The notes beneath the pieces are model-generated. The model made no database searches. It saw only the letters and a program-made list of their open reading frames with translations, and had not been told where the DNA came from. Below, one piece after another: positions 1 to 5,987 of a DNA stretch of 6,074 nucleotides. Made by a program: the position numbers and the translations under genes. The stretch is from JBFXEO01 sp050180015 (lineage in GTDB: Bacteria > Bacteroidota > Bacteroidia > Bacteroidales > Tenuifilaceae). The stretch spans positions 1 through 6,074 of the forward strand of contig JBFXEO010000179.1 of NCBI GenBank assembly GCA_050180015.1, read 5' to 3'. Numbering within the stretch: position 1 is the stretch's first letter; every line of letters begins with the position of its first letter.

Positions 1-1
1 T

Positions 2-754
2 TCTGCGCAGGGTACGAAGTACTACGAGTTTTTTGCCATCCCCCGGTCGGCTGGCACGTTTGAGATTCCCGCGGTTGAGTTTTCCTATTTTGATTTGCTA
101 AAAAGTGCATATGTAACGCTACGTTCCAAGCCAATGCCCATAACTGTTACAGCAGACTCTACAACCTCCACGGGTATGGTACTTTCTGGTTACGGGAAAG
201 AGGATGTTAAATTCATAGGGAAAGATATTCGTTTCATCAATACCAAACATTCACGGTTGCGTTCAACTAACTACTTTGTTGTTAGCTCTGGATACTACTT
301 CTTCATTTACATCATTCTGGCTACGCTGTTTATTATTTTGTGGTATTTGCTTAGCAAACACAGGGATCGTATGGCTAACCTGAGCATGGTTAGAACCAGA
401 AAGGCAAGTAAAATTGCCCAAAAGCGTTTAAAGGATGCTTACGCCATGCTTGGCCAGAATAACAACGAAAAGTTCTATGAAGAAATACATAAGGCCCTAT
501 GGGGATATGCTGCCGATAAGTTTAGTATTTCCATTGCCAATTTGAACTCTGAAAGGGTGAGGGAAGAACTCTCGAAAAGAGGTGTTGAAAATACCGATAC
601 TGAAGAATTTACCCGAATTATTGATGTTTGCGAATATGCAAGATTTGCCCCAATAACCGAACATGCGCAAATGAATACTCTATACGAAAATACATACAGC
701 CTTATTTCGAGGTTAGAGCAATTTTTAGGGAAAGCAAAGTTGAATACTTGGTAA
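2..754 (+). CDS. batD: BatD aerotolerance protein, C-terminal part (5' end outside window)
   Basis: The reading frame is open from base 2 and gives the last 250 residues of a larger protein. The visible N-terminal stretch (KYYEFFAIPRSAGTFEIP, then VEFSYFD) matches the last immunoglobulin-like repeat of BatD/oxygen-tolerance proteins, which typically read 'IP..G.F.IP...FSYFD'. A single membrane segment follows at about residues 97-118 of the visible part, then a basic stop-transfer stretch and a helical cytoplasmic tail of about 130 residues, the usual BatD layout. The family is a membrane-anchored periplasmic protein of the Bacteroides aerotolerance (Bat) cluster; its molecular role is not settled. 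It is followed after 12 nt by batE, so the two are very probably co-transcribed. Internal TTG and ATG codons are not the real start. The identification is by recognised motifs and gene order, not by a search. Confidence 0.85.
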   Translation, partial: SAQGTKYYEFFAIPRSAGTFEIPAVEFSYFDLLKSAYVTLRSKPMPITVTADSTTSTGMVLSGYGKEDVKFIGKDIRFINTKHSRLRSTNYFVVSSGYYFFIYIILATLFIILWYLLSKHRDRMANLSMVRTRKASKIAQKRLKDAYAMLGQNNNEKFYEEIHKALWGYAADKFSISIANLNSERVREELSKRGVENTDTEEFTRIIDVCEYARFAPITEHAQMNTLYENTYSLISRLEQFLGKAKLNTW

Positions 755-766
755 AAAATATCAGCC

Positions 767-1528
767 ATGTTTAAGAATATAGCATTAACAGTTACATTTA
801 CGGGTGCTTTGCTGGGATCAATACTTGCCCAAAAACCTGAATTACTGGTTGAAAAAGCGGATAAACGCTACACCGAGGGTAAATATCAGGATGCAATTGA
901 TAACTACGAAGCCGTTGTAGGGCAAGGTTTGCAAAATGCCGAGTTGTACTACAACTTGGGGAATGCCTATTTCAAAATTAAGAATATTCCGGCAGCAATA
1001 CTTAACTACGAAAGAGCTTACCGGTTAAACCCGAATAGCGAGGATATTCGGTTTAACCTGGATTTAGCAAAAACCTACACTGTTGACAAAATTGAGGCAC
1101 TCCCCGAGTTTTTCTTCGTTTCTTTCGTTAAAAGGGTAAAATTTGAGTACAGTTCCAACTCGTGGGCTTATATTGCTGCAATTTCTTTTGCTGTGACGTT
1201 GGCGTTAACCCTATTTTTCTGGTTTTCCTCCAGCTTTAGCGTGCGTAGGCTGGCATTCTCTTTGGGAATTCTCCTGGTTTTGATTTTTGTTGTGTCGTTA
1301 ATGTTCAGCGTTAGCCTGAAAAATAGGGCTATAAACCAAAACGAGGCAATTGTCTTTGCCCCGGTAGTATCGGTGAAAAGTTCTCCGGATAACTCGGGCA
1401 AGGATTTGTTTATTCTACATGCCGGAACCAAGGTTGAGCTGGTTCGCCCCTTGGGCGATTGGTATGAGGTAAAAATAGCCGATGGCAATAAGGGTTGGCT
1501 TTTAAAATCGGACTTTCAGCGAATTTAG
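767..1528 (+). CDS. batE: BatE: TPR and SH3-like aerotolerance protein
   Basis: This 253-residue protein has a signal peptide (about 1-21, ending in ILAQ), then two tetratricopeptide repeats at about 26-93, with GKYQDAIDNYEAVV and the hallmark AELYYNLGNAYFKI..IPAAILNYERAYRLNPN. Two membrane segments follow at about 134-153 and 163-182. A C-terminal bacterial SH3-like domain occupies about 192-253 (AIVFAPVVSVKSSPD, then GTKVEL, GDWYEVKIADG..GWL). This order is characteristic of BatE in Bacteroidota. TPR and SH3 domains suggest protein and perhaps peptidoglycan contacts at the inner membrane; this is inference. It starts 12 nt after batD and ends the bat operon here, since the next gene is 112 nt away. 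The ATG start is supported by the well-formed signal peptide directly behind it. No strong Shine-Dalgarno sequence is visible, as is usual in this phylum. Confidence 0.87.
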   Translation: MFKNIALTVTFTGALLGSILAQKPELLVEKADKRYTEGKYQDAIDNYEAVVGQGLQNAELYYNLGNAYFKIKNIPAAILNYERAYRLNPNSEDIRFNLDLAKTYTVDKIEALPEFFFVSFVKRVKFEYSSNSWAYIAAISFAVTLALTLFFWFSSSFSVRRLAFSLGILLVLIFVVSLMFSVSLKNRAINQNEAIVFAPVVSVKSSPDNSGKDLFILHAGTKVELVRPLGDWYEVKIADGNKGWLLKSDFQRI

Positions 1529-1548
1529 ATTGATCGCATAATAGCTGT

Positions 1549-1576
1549 GGGTTTGCAGTAGGCCCCCTTTTTGTTT
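1549..1576 (+). terminator. weak candidate terminator after batE
   Basis: A short hairpin can form from GGGTTT and AGGCCC around the loop GCAGT, with two G-U pairs if read as RNA. It is followed by CC and a T-rich run (TTTTTGTTTT). It lies 20 nt after the batE stop, where a terminator for the bat operon would be expected. The stem is short, so this is only a candidate. Confidence 0.3.
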
Positions 1577-1640
1577 TGCATCATGGTAAACCTTTGTTCG
1601 GCTAAGCTGTTATAGGAGCAAACAACTTAAAACAAATAAA

Positions 1641-2189
1641 ATGGGTACAATGAAATCTTTGGCATTTTTTCTACTGCTTACCGTTGCCGGAAATGCCGTG
1701 GGACAGGTGAAATCTTTCTACGATTTCACCGTAAAAGATATCAACGGAACAGACTATAAACTTTCACAGCTGAGGGGCAAAAAGGTTATGGTGGTAAATA
1801 CCGCCTCGAAATGTGGCTTTACCCCGCAGTACAAGGATTTGCAGGAGCTTTACAGCAAGTACAAGGGTGAAAACTTTGTAGTTGTTGGCTTTCCGGCCAA
1901 TAACTTTGCCAACCAAGAGCCGGGAACCAACGCCGGTATAAAGGAGTTCTGCACATCAAACTTTGGGGTAACTTTCCCAATGATGGGAAAAATTTCCGTT
2001 AAGGGTTCTGATATTCACCCTCTCTACCGGTGGTTAACGCAAAAAGATATGAATGGTGTTATGGATAGCGAGGTGAAATGGAATTTTCAGAAATATTTGA
2101 TCGATGAAAATGGATATTTGGTTGATGTTTTATATTCTCGCGAAAGTCCCGGTTCCGATAAGGTAATTAAATGGATTGAGGGGAAGTGA
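1641..2189 (+). CDS. exported glutathione peroxidase-family thiol peroxidase
   Basis: This 182-residue protein matches the glutathione peroxidase family, which reduces hydrogen peroxide and organic hydroperoxides; bacterial Cys-type members usually take electrons from thioredoxin. Residues 1-21 form a signal peptide (hydrophobic LAFFLLLTVAG, then NAVGQ), placing it in the periplasm or envelope. The peroxidatic cysteine is C58 in NTASKCGFTPQY. C104 in EFCTSNFGVTFPMM sits where the resolving cysteine of thioredoxin-dependent members (as in yeast Gpx3) is found. W147 and N148 in KWNFQKYL complete the active site. The catalytic Gln of the family motif GFPCNQF is Asn here (N88 in GFPANNF). Translation could begin at M1 or M4. 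The gene stands alone: 112 nt after batE and ended by the hairpin at 2210-2244. The family call is firm; the electron donor is inferred. Confidence 0.92.
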   Translation: MGTMKSLAFFLLLTVAGNAVGQVKSFYDFTVKDINGTDYKLSQLRGKKVMVVNTASKCGFTPQYKDLQELYSKYKGENFVVVGFPANNFANQEPGTNAGIKEFCTSNFGVTFPMMGKISVKGSDIHPLYRWLTQKDMNGVMDSEVKWNFQKYLIDENGYLVDVLYSRESPGSDKVIKWIEGK

Positions 2190-2209
2190 TAACTATCGTC
2201 GAACTTAAT

Positions 2210-2244
2210 TTAACAAAAAAGGGCTTTTAGCCCTTTTTTGTTAA
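2210..2244. terminator. bidirectional Rho-independent terminator between convergent genes
   Basis: A perfect 16-bp inverted repeat (2210-2225 with 2229-2244) surrounds a 3-nt TTT loop. The inner stem is GGGCT/AGCCC and the outer stem is A-rich on one arm and T-rich on the other, so either strand gives a GC-rich hairpin followed by a U run. It lies 20 nt after the peroxidase stop on the + strand and 6 nt after the histidine kinase stop on the - strand, so it can end both transcripts. Confidence 0.9.
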
Positions 2245-2250
2245 TGGTAA

Positions 2251-3294
2251 CTAGTAGTAAAAATTTGAACCCTCGTTAACTTTACTTTTCACATTTATCT
2301 CGCCATTATGCAATGTTATTATTTGTTTCGCAATGGCGAGTCCTAAACCGGTACTTTTTTCACCATCGGTTGGTTGAGTGCTTGCGGTCTGAAAATACCT
2401 GAATAATTTTAACTGCTCATTTTCTGGGATTCCCCGCCCTTTATCAATAACCTCTGTTAATACCTTTTTATCATCATTTATAGAAATATTTACCACTATT
2501 TCGCTGTTTTTCTCGGAATATTTTATTGCATTCGATAATAGATTGTTAATTACCTCTACTAAGTAATGCTGATCAAAATTGATTATTATATTGTTGTAAT
2601 TAGTGATTAAATCGATTGAAATGTTTTTAGGCTTGGCAATTATTTGATTCAACAATACTTGCTGCTTTATAAATGCTATGTAATCCTGATTTGCAAGTTT
2701 CAATTCAATTTTACCCGATTCTATTTTAGAAACATCAAGCAAATTCTGAAGAAGTACCAATGCACTATCGCTCATCGATCTGATCAAACTAATGATGTTA
2801 TGTACTTCGGGTACCAATGTTTTTTTATGGTTACTTATCAGCAAGTCGGAAAATGAGTATATGCCCCCAATAGGGGTTCTCAAATCGTGTGCAGCTACTC
2901 CTATGAATTTATTTTTCTCATCGCCAAGTGCCTTTAATTTTTTATTTTTTTCCTTCAGGTAGAATAACAAGGTTCCAACCGATAAGAAAATAACCAGCCT
3001 TACAAAAGAATTCCAAAAAGGGAATAAAATATTGGTATAATCTCTTGTGTTGAAGTCTGCATAGAACCAAAGAAACGAGGCCAACGCAGAACAAAGGATT
3101 ACCGAAACCAGCCGAGTTTCACGGTAAAATGAGATTAAAGAAATGGGAATAAGATAAAAGAATGAAAACGATAATTCTGGTGCTGTTATATAATCAATAA
3201 AGCCAATGATTGCAATGAGAATTAGTGAAGAGGTTGATACAATATACTTATTGTCAAACTTTTTAATAATTGCAAATTTATTCTTGGTAATCAT
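2251..3294 (-). CDS. orphan membrane-bound sensor histidine kinase
   Basis: This 347-residue protein is the sensor half of a two-component system. Residues about 19-112 are hydrophobic with about four membrane segments, including IDYITAPELSFSFFYLIP and a final segment near 97-113. This resembles an unnamed membrane sensor module found in front of kinase and GGDEF domains. A short charged linker (113-129) leads to the HisKA domain, with phosphoacceptor H136 in FIGVAAHDLRTPIGGIYSF. The ATPase domain has the N box (VINNLLSNAIKY, 248-259), G1 box (DKGRGIP, 284-290), F296 and G2 box (TGLGLAIAKQI, 315-325). There is no PAS, HAMP or receiver domain, and no response regulator gene in the window. The gene is much richer in A+T than its neighbours. 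It ends at GSNFYY, slightly short of the usual family end; the in-frame triplets after the TAG stop read Leu-Pro. The signal sensed is unknown. Confidence 0.92.
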   Translation of the reverse strand: MITKNKFAIIKKFDNKYIVSTSSLILIAIIGFIDYITAPELSFSFFYLIPISLISFYRETRLVSVILCSALASFLWFYADFNTRDYTNILFPFWNSFVRLVIFLSVGTLLFYLKEKNKKLKALGDEKNKFIGVAAHDLRTPIGGIYSFSDLLISNHKKTLVPEVHNIISLIRSMSDSALVLLQNLLDVSKIESGKIELKLANQDYIAFIKQQVLLNQIIAKPKNISIDLITNYNNIIINFDQHYLVEVINNLLSNAIKYSEKNSEIVVNISINDDKKVLTEVIDKGRGIPENEQLKLFRYFQTASTQPTDGEKSTGLGLAIAKQIITLHNGEINVKSKVNEGSNFYY

Positions 3295-3311
3295 AAAGTT
3301 GTTATGAGGCA

Positions 3312-3333
3312 GACAGTTATTTTAGAGAGTATA
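3312..3333 (+). repeat. degenerate terminal inverted repeat of IS256 remnant (distal side)
   Basis: Read on the + strand this end begins GACAGTTATTTTAGAGAGTA. Aligned to the other end with one single-base gap, 14 of 21 positions agree and six of the seven mismatches are transitions, as expected for a mutated or naturally imperfect repeat. It lies 17 nt upstream of the histidine kinase start codon. Confidence 0.4.
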
Positions 3334-3339
3334 ACGCTC

Positions 3340-3696
3340 TTAAAGCAGGTCGCTGATTTCACGCGACTGCCTAAAGCCTGAAACGCTATCAACCAAAATG
3401 GCCTTCCGCTTTTTTATAAACTGGGGGTTAAATGGACTTGGGGTAGATGCAGTTACCTCATCCAGGCTTGTTTGTACCTGCTGCTTCATTTTTACTACCG
3501 GCAAGGAGTCGCTCTTAAGGCCTATTCCCCCTTCCAGTGTGGCATTCAAAAAACGCTCTAATAGCGGGGCAGATACACCATCTTTTCCTGATAAGGGCTT
3601 GCCAGCCCTCAGTTGTTCTTGTGCTTTCTCTTGAAAAATTTCAAAATCTAATTCCTCCATATGTAGTGTAATAAACTGTATTAGCGAATTTAACAT
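3340..3696 (-). pseudogene. decayed IS256-family transposase, N-terminal fragment
   Basis: The frame encodes 118 residues. From M13 (codon at 3658-3660, the likely original start) it reads MEELDFEIFQEKAQEQL, then RAGKPLSGKDGVSAPLLERF and LNATLEG. This matches the start of Bacteroidota IS256-type transposases ('F.KF.E.A.EQL..GKPL.GKDG..APL...LNA.LEGE'). Further on, VQTSLDEVTASTP, FNPQFIKKRKAIL and SREISDLL match later family blocks. The expected block with the LGNRRNG-like motif is altered, the residues between STP and FNP are shortened, and so is the part before SREISDLL. The frame then stops, where an intact protein would continue about 300 residues into the DDE catalytic domain. Those three catalytic residues are therefore absent and the product cannot transpose by itself. 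Family recognition is from memory of conserved blocks; an automatic pipeline might call this a hypothetical protein. Confidence 0.75.
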
Positions 3697-3738
3697 TTTT
3701 TCACTGACACATCTACTTTACGGCCTCTTTTTCGCTTA

Positions 3739-3759
3739 CACACTTTTTAGGATAGTGTC
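3739..3759 (-). repeat. terminal inverted repeat of IS256 remnant (transposase 5' side)
   Basis: Read on the - strand, the end begins GACACTATCCTAAAAAGTGT, the type of terminus seen in Bacteroidota IS256 elements. It lies about 80 nt upstream of the probable transposase start codon, as expected for a left end. Confidence 0.55.
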
Positions 3760-3794
3760 TTAACATTGCAGAATAGCCAACATTGATACAAAGA

Positions 3795-5285
3795 CTATTT
3801 TTTTAGCTTGTCTCTCTCCCCATGATACCTACCGTTGGCCAATTCAATTGTCATCAGGTAGCCCAGCTCGGTAATTTTTTCAATCAATGCCGCATTCACC
3901 GTTTCGGCTCTATCGGTTGCCTGGTGCAAATATTTATACCCACCCGTTGTGTTGAAGTATAACGTGGGTATTCCCGCGGAGTAAAACGGTTCAGCATCGG
4001 CACCTCCGCCCCCAAAGGTCTGTTTAGAAAGTAGTTTTGTGTATTCTTTATCTATTTTTTTTGCCCTCTTCCACAGTTTGGGGAAGTTCAGTTTTCCGCC
4101 AATGGCAATACTATCGCCCTGGCCAACACAATCAAAATTCATCATTGCTACTGTTTTTCCCAGATCGATTGGGGAGTGTAACACAAAATACTTTGAGCCA
4201 CGCATACCCGATTCTTCTGACGAGAAGGTCACAAAAACAACCGATCTTTTGAGCTTAACATTCGACAGCTTTATGGCATCGGCTATGGCTATAAGGGCTG
4301 CAACTCCCGACGCATTGTCATTTGCCCCCGGAAAAAATAGCATGTCGGTTTGATACCCGACATGGTCTAAGTGCGCACCAAGTATCACAAACTCATCTTT
4401 TAGCTTAGGGTCAGTTCCTTCCAGTATTCCCACCACGTTTGCCGTGGGTTTCTCAGGGTAATAATCTGCCTCTATATTTATAAATACTGATTTTTCGGTT
4501 TCGATTGAGTGGGGTGCCTTGTCTTTTACAATCTGATCGTAAAGCCAGTCCGGGTTATAGGGTAATGCTGTAAAGAGGGAATCTGTAACATGCTTGCTGA
4601 TTTGTATCATGGGGAAATCGGGTAGGTGAGGAGTATCTCCACAGGCAATACTGCCATAAATCATGGTATTCGGGAAAACCTTGGGATCGGCAATAAAAAT
4701 AACTGCCGTGGCACCCATCTCCTTCGCAATACGGGCTTTACCCCTTGGCGATGTATCGCCCCAGTTTTTGGCTTGGGGATTCCATGGTGGTGCCGATTTG
4801 TAAACCATCACTATTTTATTCTTTACATCAATGCTTCGGTAGTCGTTATACTCGTTGGTTTTAACTCCAAATCCGGCGAATACAATTTCACCGTTTATTT
4901 TGCCCGATCCGGTAAAGCCACGGCAAATAAAATCTTTACCGAGCAAAAATGGCACTACCGCTTTGCCATTATTGTCGAGCAGGTAAAGTTCAGCCCTATT
5001 TATAGTATTGACTTCATCGTTAAAGTACTGAAGCATACTTGGCTGGTTTACTGGTTGCAGGCCAGCATTTTTTAGCCTGGTTCCTACATACCGTGCAGCC
5101 TGATCGTACTCTATGGTTCCCGCTAATCGTCCCTTAAATTTTCCCGATGATAGATACCCAATGGTTTGGATTATATCTTCGGGTTTAATGGTGTTTAGGC
5201 CTATTTCTTTGCGATGCTGGGCGTTGATTAGTGCCGGACAGAGTATAATGAGTAGAGATAAGGTAGTTTTCACTTTATTCATCAT
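3795..5285 (-). CDS. secreted M28-family zinc aminopeptidase with PA-like domain
   Basis: This 496-residue protein has a signal peptide (about 1-22, ending INAQ) and so acts in the periplasm or outside the cell. M28 peptidases are di-zinc exopeptidases that release N-terminal residues from peptides. An N-terminal part of the catalytic fold (about 33-90, with the common LSSGKFKGRLAGT motif) is followed by an inserted protease-associated-like domain (about 110-270). The catalytic core then follows with all ligands present: H305 in GAHLDHVG, bridging D323 in PGANDNASG, catalytic E357 and ligand E358 in SSEESGMRGS, D385 in MNFDCVG, and H454 in KYLHQATD. Length and domain order are normal for the family, so it should be active. 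The start may be M1 or the adjacent M2. It is transcribed alone, divergently from the gene at 5371. Substrate specificity cannot be read from the sequence. Confidence 0.93.
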   Translation of the reverse strand: MMNKVKTTLSLLIILCPALINAQHRKEIGLNTIKPEDIIQTIGYLSSGKFKGRLAGTIEYDQAARYVGTRLKNAGLQPVNQPSMLQYFNDEVNTINRAELYLLDNNGKAVVPFLLGKDFICRGFTGSGKINGEIVFAGFGVKTNEYNDYRSIDVKNKIVMVYKSAPPWNPQAKNWGDTSPRGKARIAKEMGATAVIFIADPKVFPNTMIYGSIACGDTPHLPDFPMIQISKHVTDSLFTALPYNPDWLYDQIVKDKAPHSIETEKSVFINIEADYYPEKPTANVVGILEGTDPKLKDEFVILGAHLDHVGYQTDMLFFPGANDNASGVAALIAIADAIKLSNVKLKRSVVFVTFSSEESGMRGSKYFVLHSPIDLGKTVAMMNFDCVGQGDSIAIGGKLNFPKLWKRAKKIDKEYTKLLSKQTFGGGGADAEPFYSAGIPTLYFNTTGGYKYLHQATDRAETVNAALIEKITELGYLMTIELANGRYHGERDKLKK

Positions 5286-5303
5286 CGTACTAATTTCATC
5301 AGC

Positions 5304-5311
5304 TAAAAATA
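5304..5311 (-). promoter_or_regulatory. possible -7 element for the M28 peptidase gene
   Basis: Read on the - strand the site is TATTTTTA, seven of eight positions of TAnnTTTG counting the free ones. It lies 18 nt before the peptidase start codon, a position that mirrors the + strand promoter in the same gap. No convincing -33 element sits at the right distance, so the call is weak. Confidence 0.25.
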
Positions 5312-5320
5312 CTATTTCTA

Positions 5321-5352
5321 ATTGTATCGGTAGGTTAAACTGAGTATTTTTG
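5321..5352 (+). promoter_or_regulatory. Bacteroidota-type promoter for the UPF0316 gene
   Basis: A perfect match to the -7 element TAnnTTTG (TATTTTTG, 5345-5352) is preceded, 20 nt upstream, by ATTG (5321-5324), three of four bases of the -33 TTTG element. The spacing is the one known for the primary sigma factor of Bacteroides-type bacteria. Transcription would begin near 5359, leaving a leader of only about 12 nt before the ATG at 5371. It is predicted from sequence only. Confidence 0.55.
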
Positions 5353-5370
5353 TGAAAACTCTTCGTTCGT

Positions 5371-5958
5371 ATGGCCGATTTATTTAGTAACCCTCATTTC
5401 TACTCCTATGTGATTTTACCTGGGTTGATTTTTTTTGCACGTATTTGCGACGTGACCATTGGAACTCTTAGGATAATTTTTGTATCGAAGGGGCAAAGAA
5501 ACATAGCGCCTATCCTCGGTTTTTTTGAAGTTTTTATTTGGATTGTGGCCATTAGCCAAATAATGGGAAACCTGAATAATATTGCATGTTACTTTGGCTA
5601 TGCGGCTGGTTTTGCCACGGGCAACTATGTGGGCATGCTGGTAGAGGAAAGAATTGCAGTGGGAAACCTTTTGGTAAGGGTTATTACTACCAAGGAGGGG
5701 ATGAAACTAGTTAAATTACTTAGTGTTAAAGGTTTTGGTGCAACATCGTTTAACGCAGAGGGTAGCACGGGCAGCGTAAATATTGTGTACTCCGTTGTTA
5801 ATCGGAAAGACTTAGCGGAAATACAGACCATTCTATATGAGTTTGACCCTAGGTTGTTCTATACTATAGAGGATATTAGAAAAGTGAATGCCGGCATTTT
5901 TCCAAGCAATTTATCGGTTGGCATCTCTCCTTTTAAAAGGTGGAGAAAGGGGAAGTAG
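5371..5958 (+). CDS. UPF0316/DUF2179 family membrane protein
   Basis: This 195-residue protein matches the UPF0316 family (DUF5698 membrane part plus DUF2179 tail, as in Bacillus YebE). Three membrane segments lie at about 11-28, 45-65 and 70-90, with the family motif ARICDVTIGTLRIIFVSKGQ (23-42) and GNYVGMLVEERIAVGN (84-99). The soluble tail at about 102-176 (VRVITTKEG.KLVKLL, GFGATSFNAEGSTG, FYTIEDIRKVNAG) is the DUF2179 domain, a small alpha/beta domain also attached to YitT-type membrane proteins. The length is normal and nothing appears broken. The family has no firmly known function; a ligand-sensing role for the tail is only a guess. The ATG fits the start of the conserved region and lies just after a good promoter. 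Its upstream neighbour is divergent and the downstream gene convergent, so it is transcribed alone. Confidence 0.9.
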   Translation: MADLFSNPHFYSYVILPGLIFFARICDVTIGTLRIIFVSKGQRNIAPILGFFEVFIWIVAISQIMGNLNNIACYFGYAAGFATGNYVGMLVEERIAVGNLLVRVITTKEGMKLVKLLSVKGFGATSFNAEGSTGSVNIVYSVVNRKDLAEIQTILYEFDPRLFYTIEDIRKVNAGIFPSNLSVGISPFKRWRKGK

Positions 5959-5987
5959 TGGATGAACATTAATATAAAATGTCCCCT

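Larger units (their letters stand above)
3312..3759 (-). mobile_element. IS256-family insertion sequence remnant (internally deleted, about 450 bp)
   Basis: The segment contains a decayed IS256-type transposase N-terminus, read on the - strand, flanked by imperfect terminal inverted repeats at 3739-3759 and 3312-3333. A complete IS256-family element is about 1.3 kb or longer and encodes a transposase of about 400 residues, so roughly two thirds of the element, including the whole DDE catalytic core, is missing. Because both ends seem to be kept, it has the form of a deletion derivative that could in principle be moved by a related transposase elsewhere in the genome. No clear 8-9 bp target duplication is visible, which points to an old insertion or to imprecisely placed ends. 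The boundaries are estimates. Confidence 0.65.

Noticed and set aside
475..768. Open frame of 97 codons on the - strand across the end of batD
   Set aside because: It is antisense to well-conserved BatD sequence and shows no family features.
1614..1618. AGGAG motif upstream of the peroxidase gene
   Set aside because: It is 22 nt from the ATG, too far for a Shine-Dalgarno role, and no suitable start codon lies nearer in frame.
3304..3772. Possible target-site duplication around the IS remnant (shared GCAGA at 3309-3313 and 3768-3772)
   Set aside because: Only five contiguous bases agree, and using them would place the ends outside the inverted repeats, so it is likely chance.
4626..5075. Open frame of 149 codons on the + strand
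   Set aside because: It lies wholly inside the M28 peptidase gene on the other strand, has no recognisable domain, and its composition is that of an antisense shadow.
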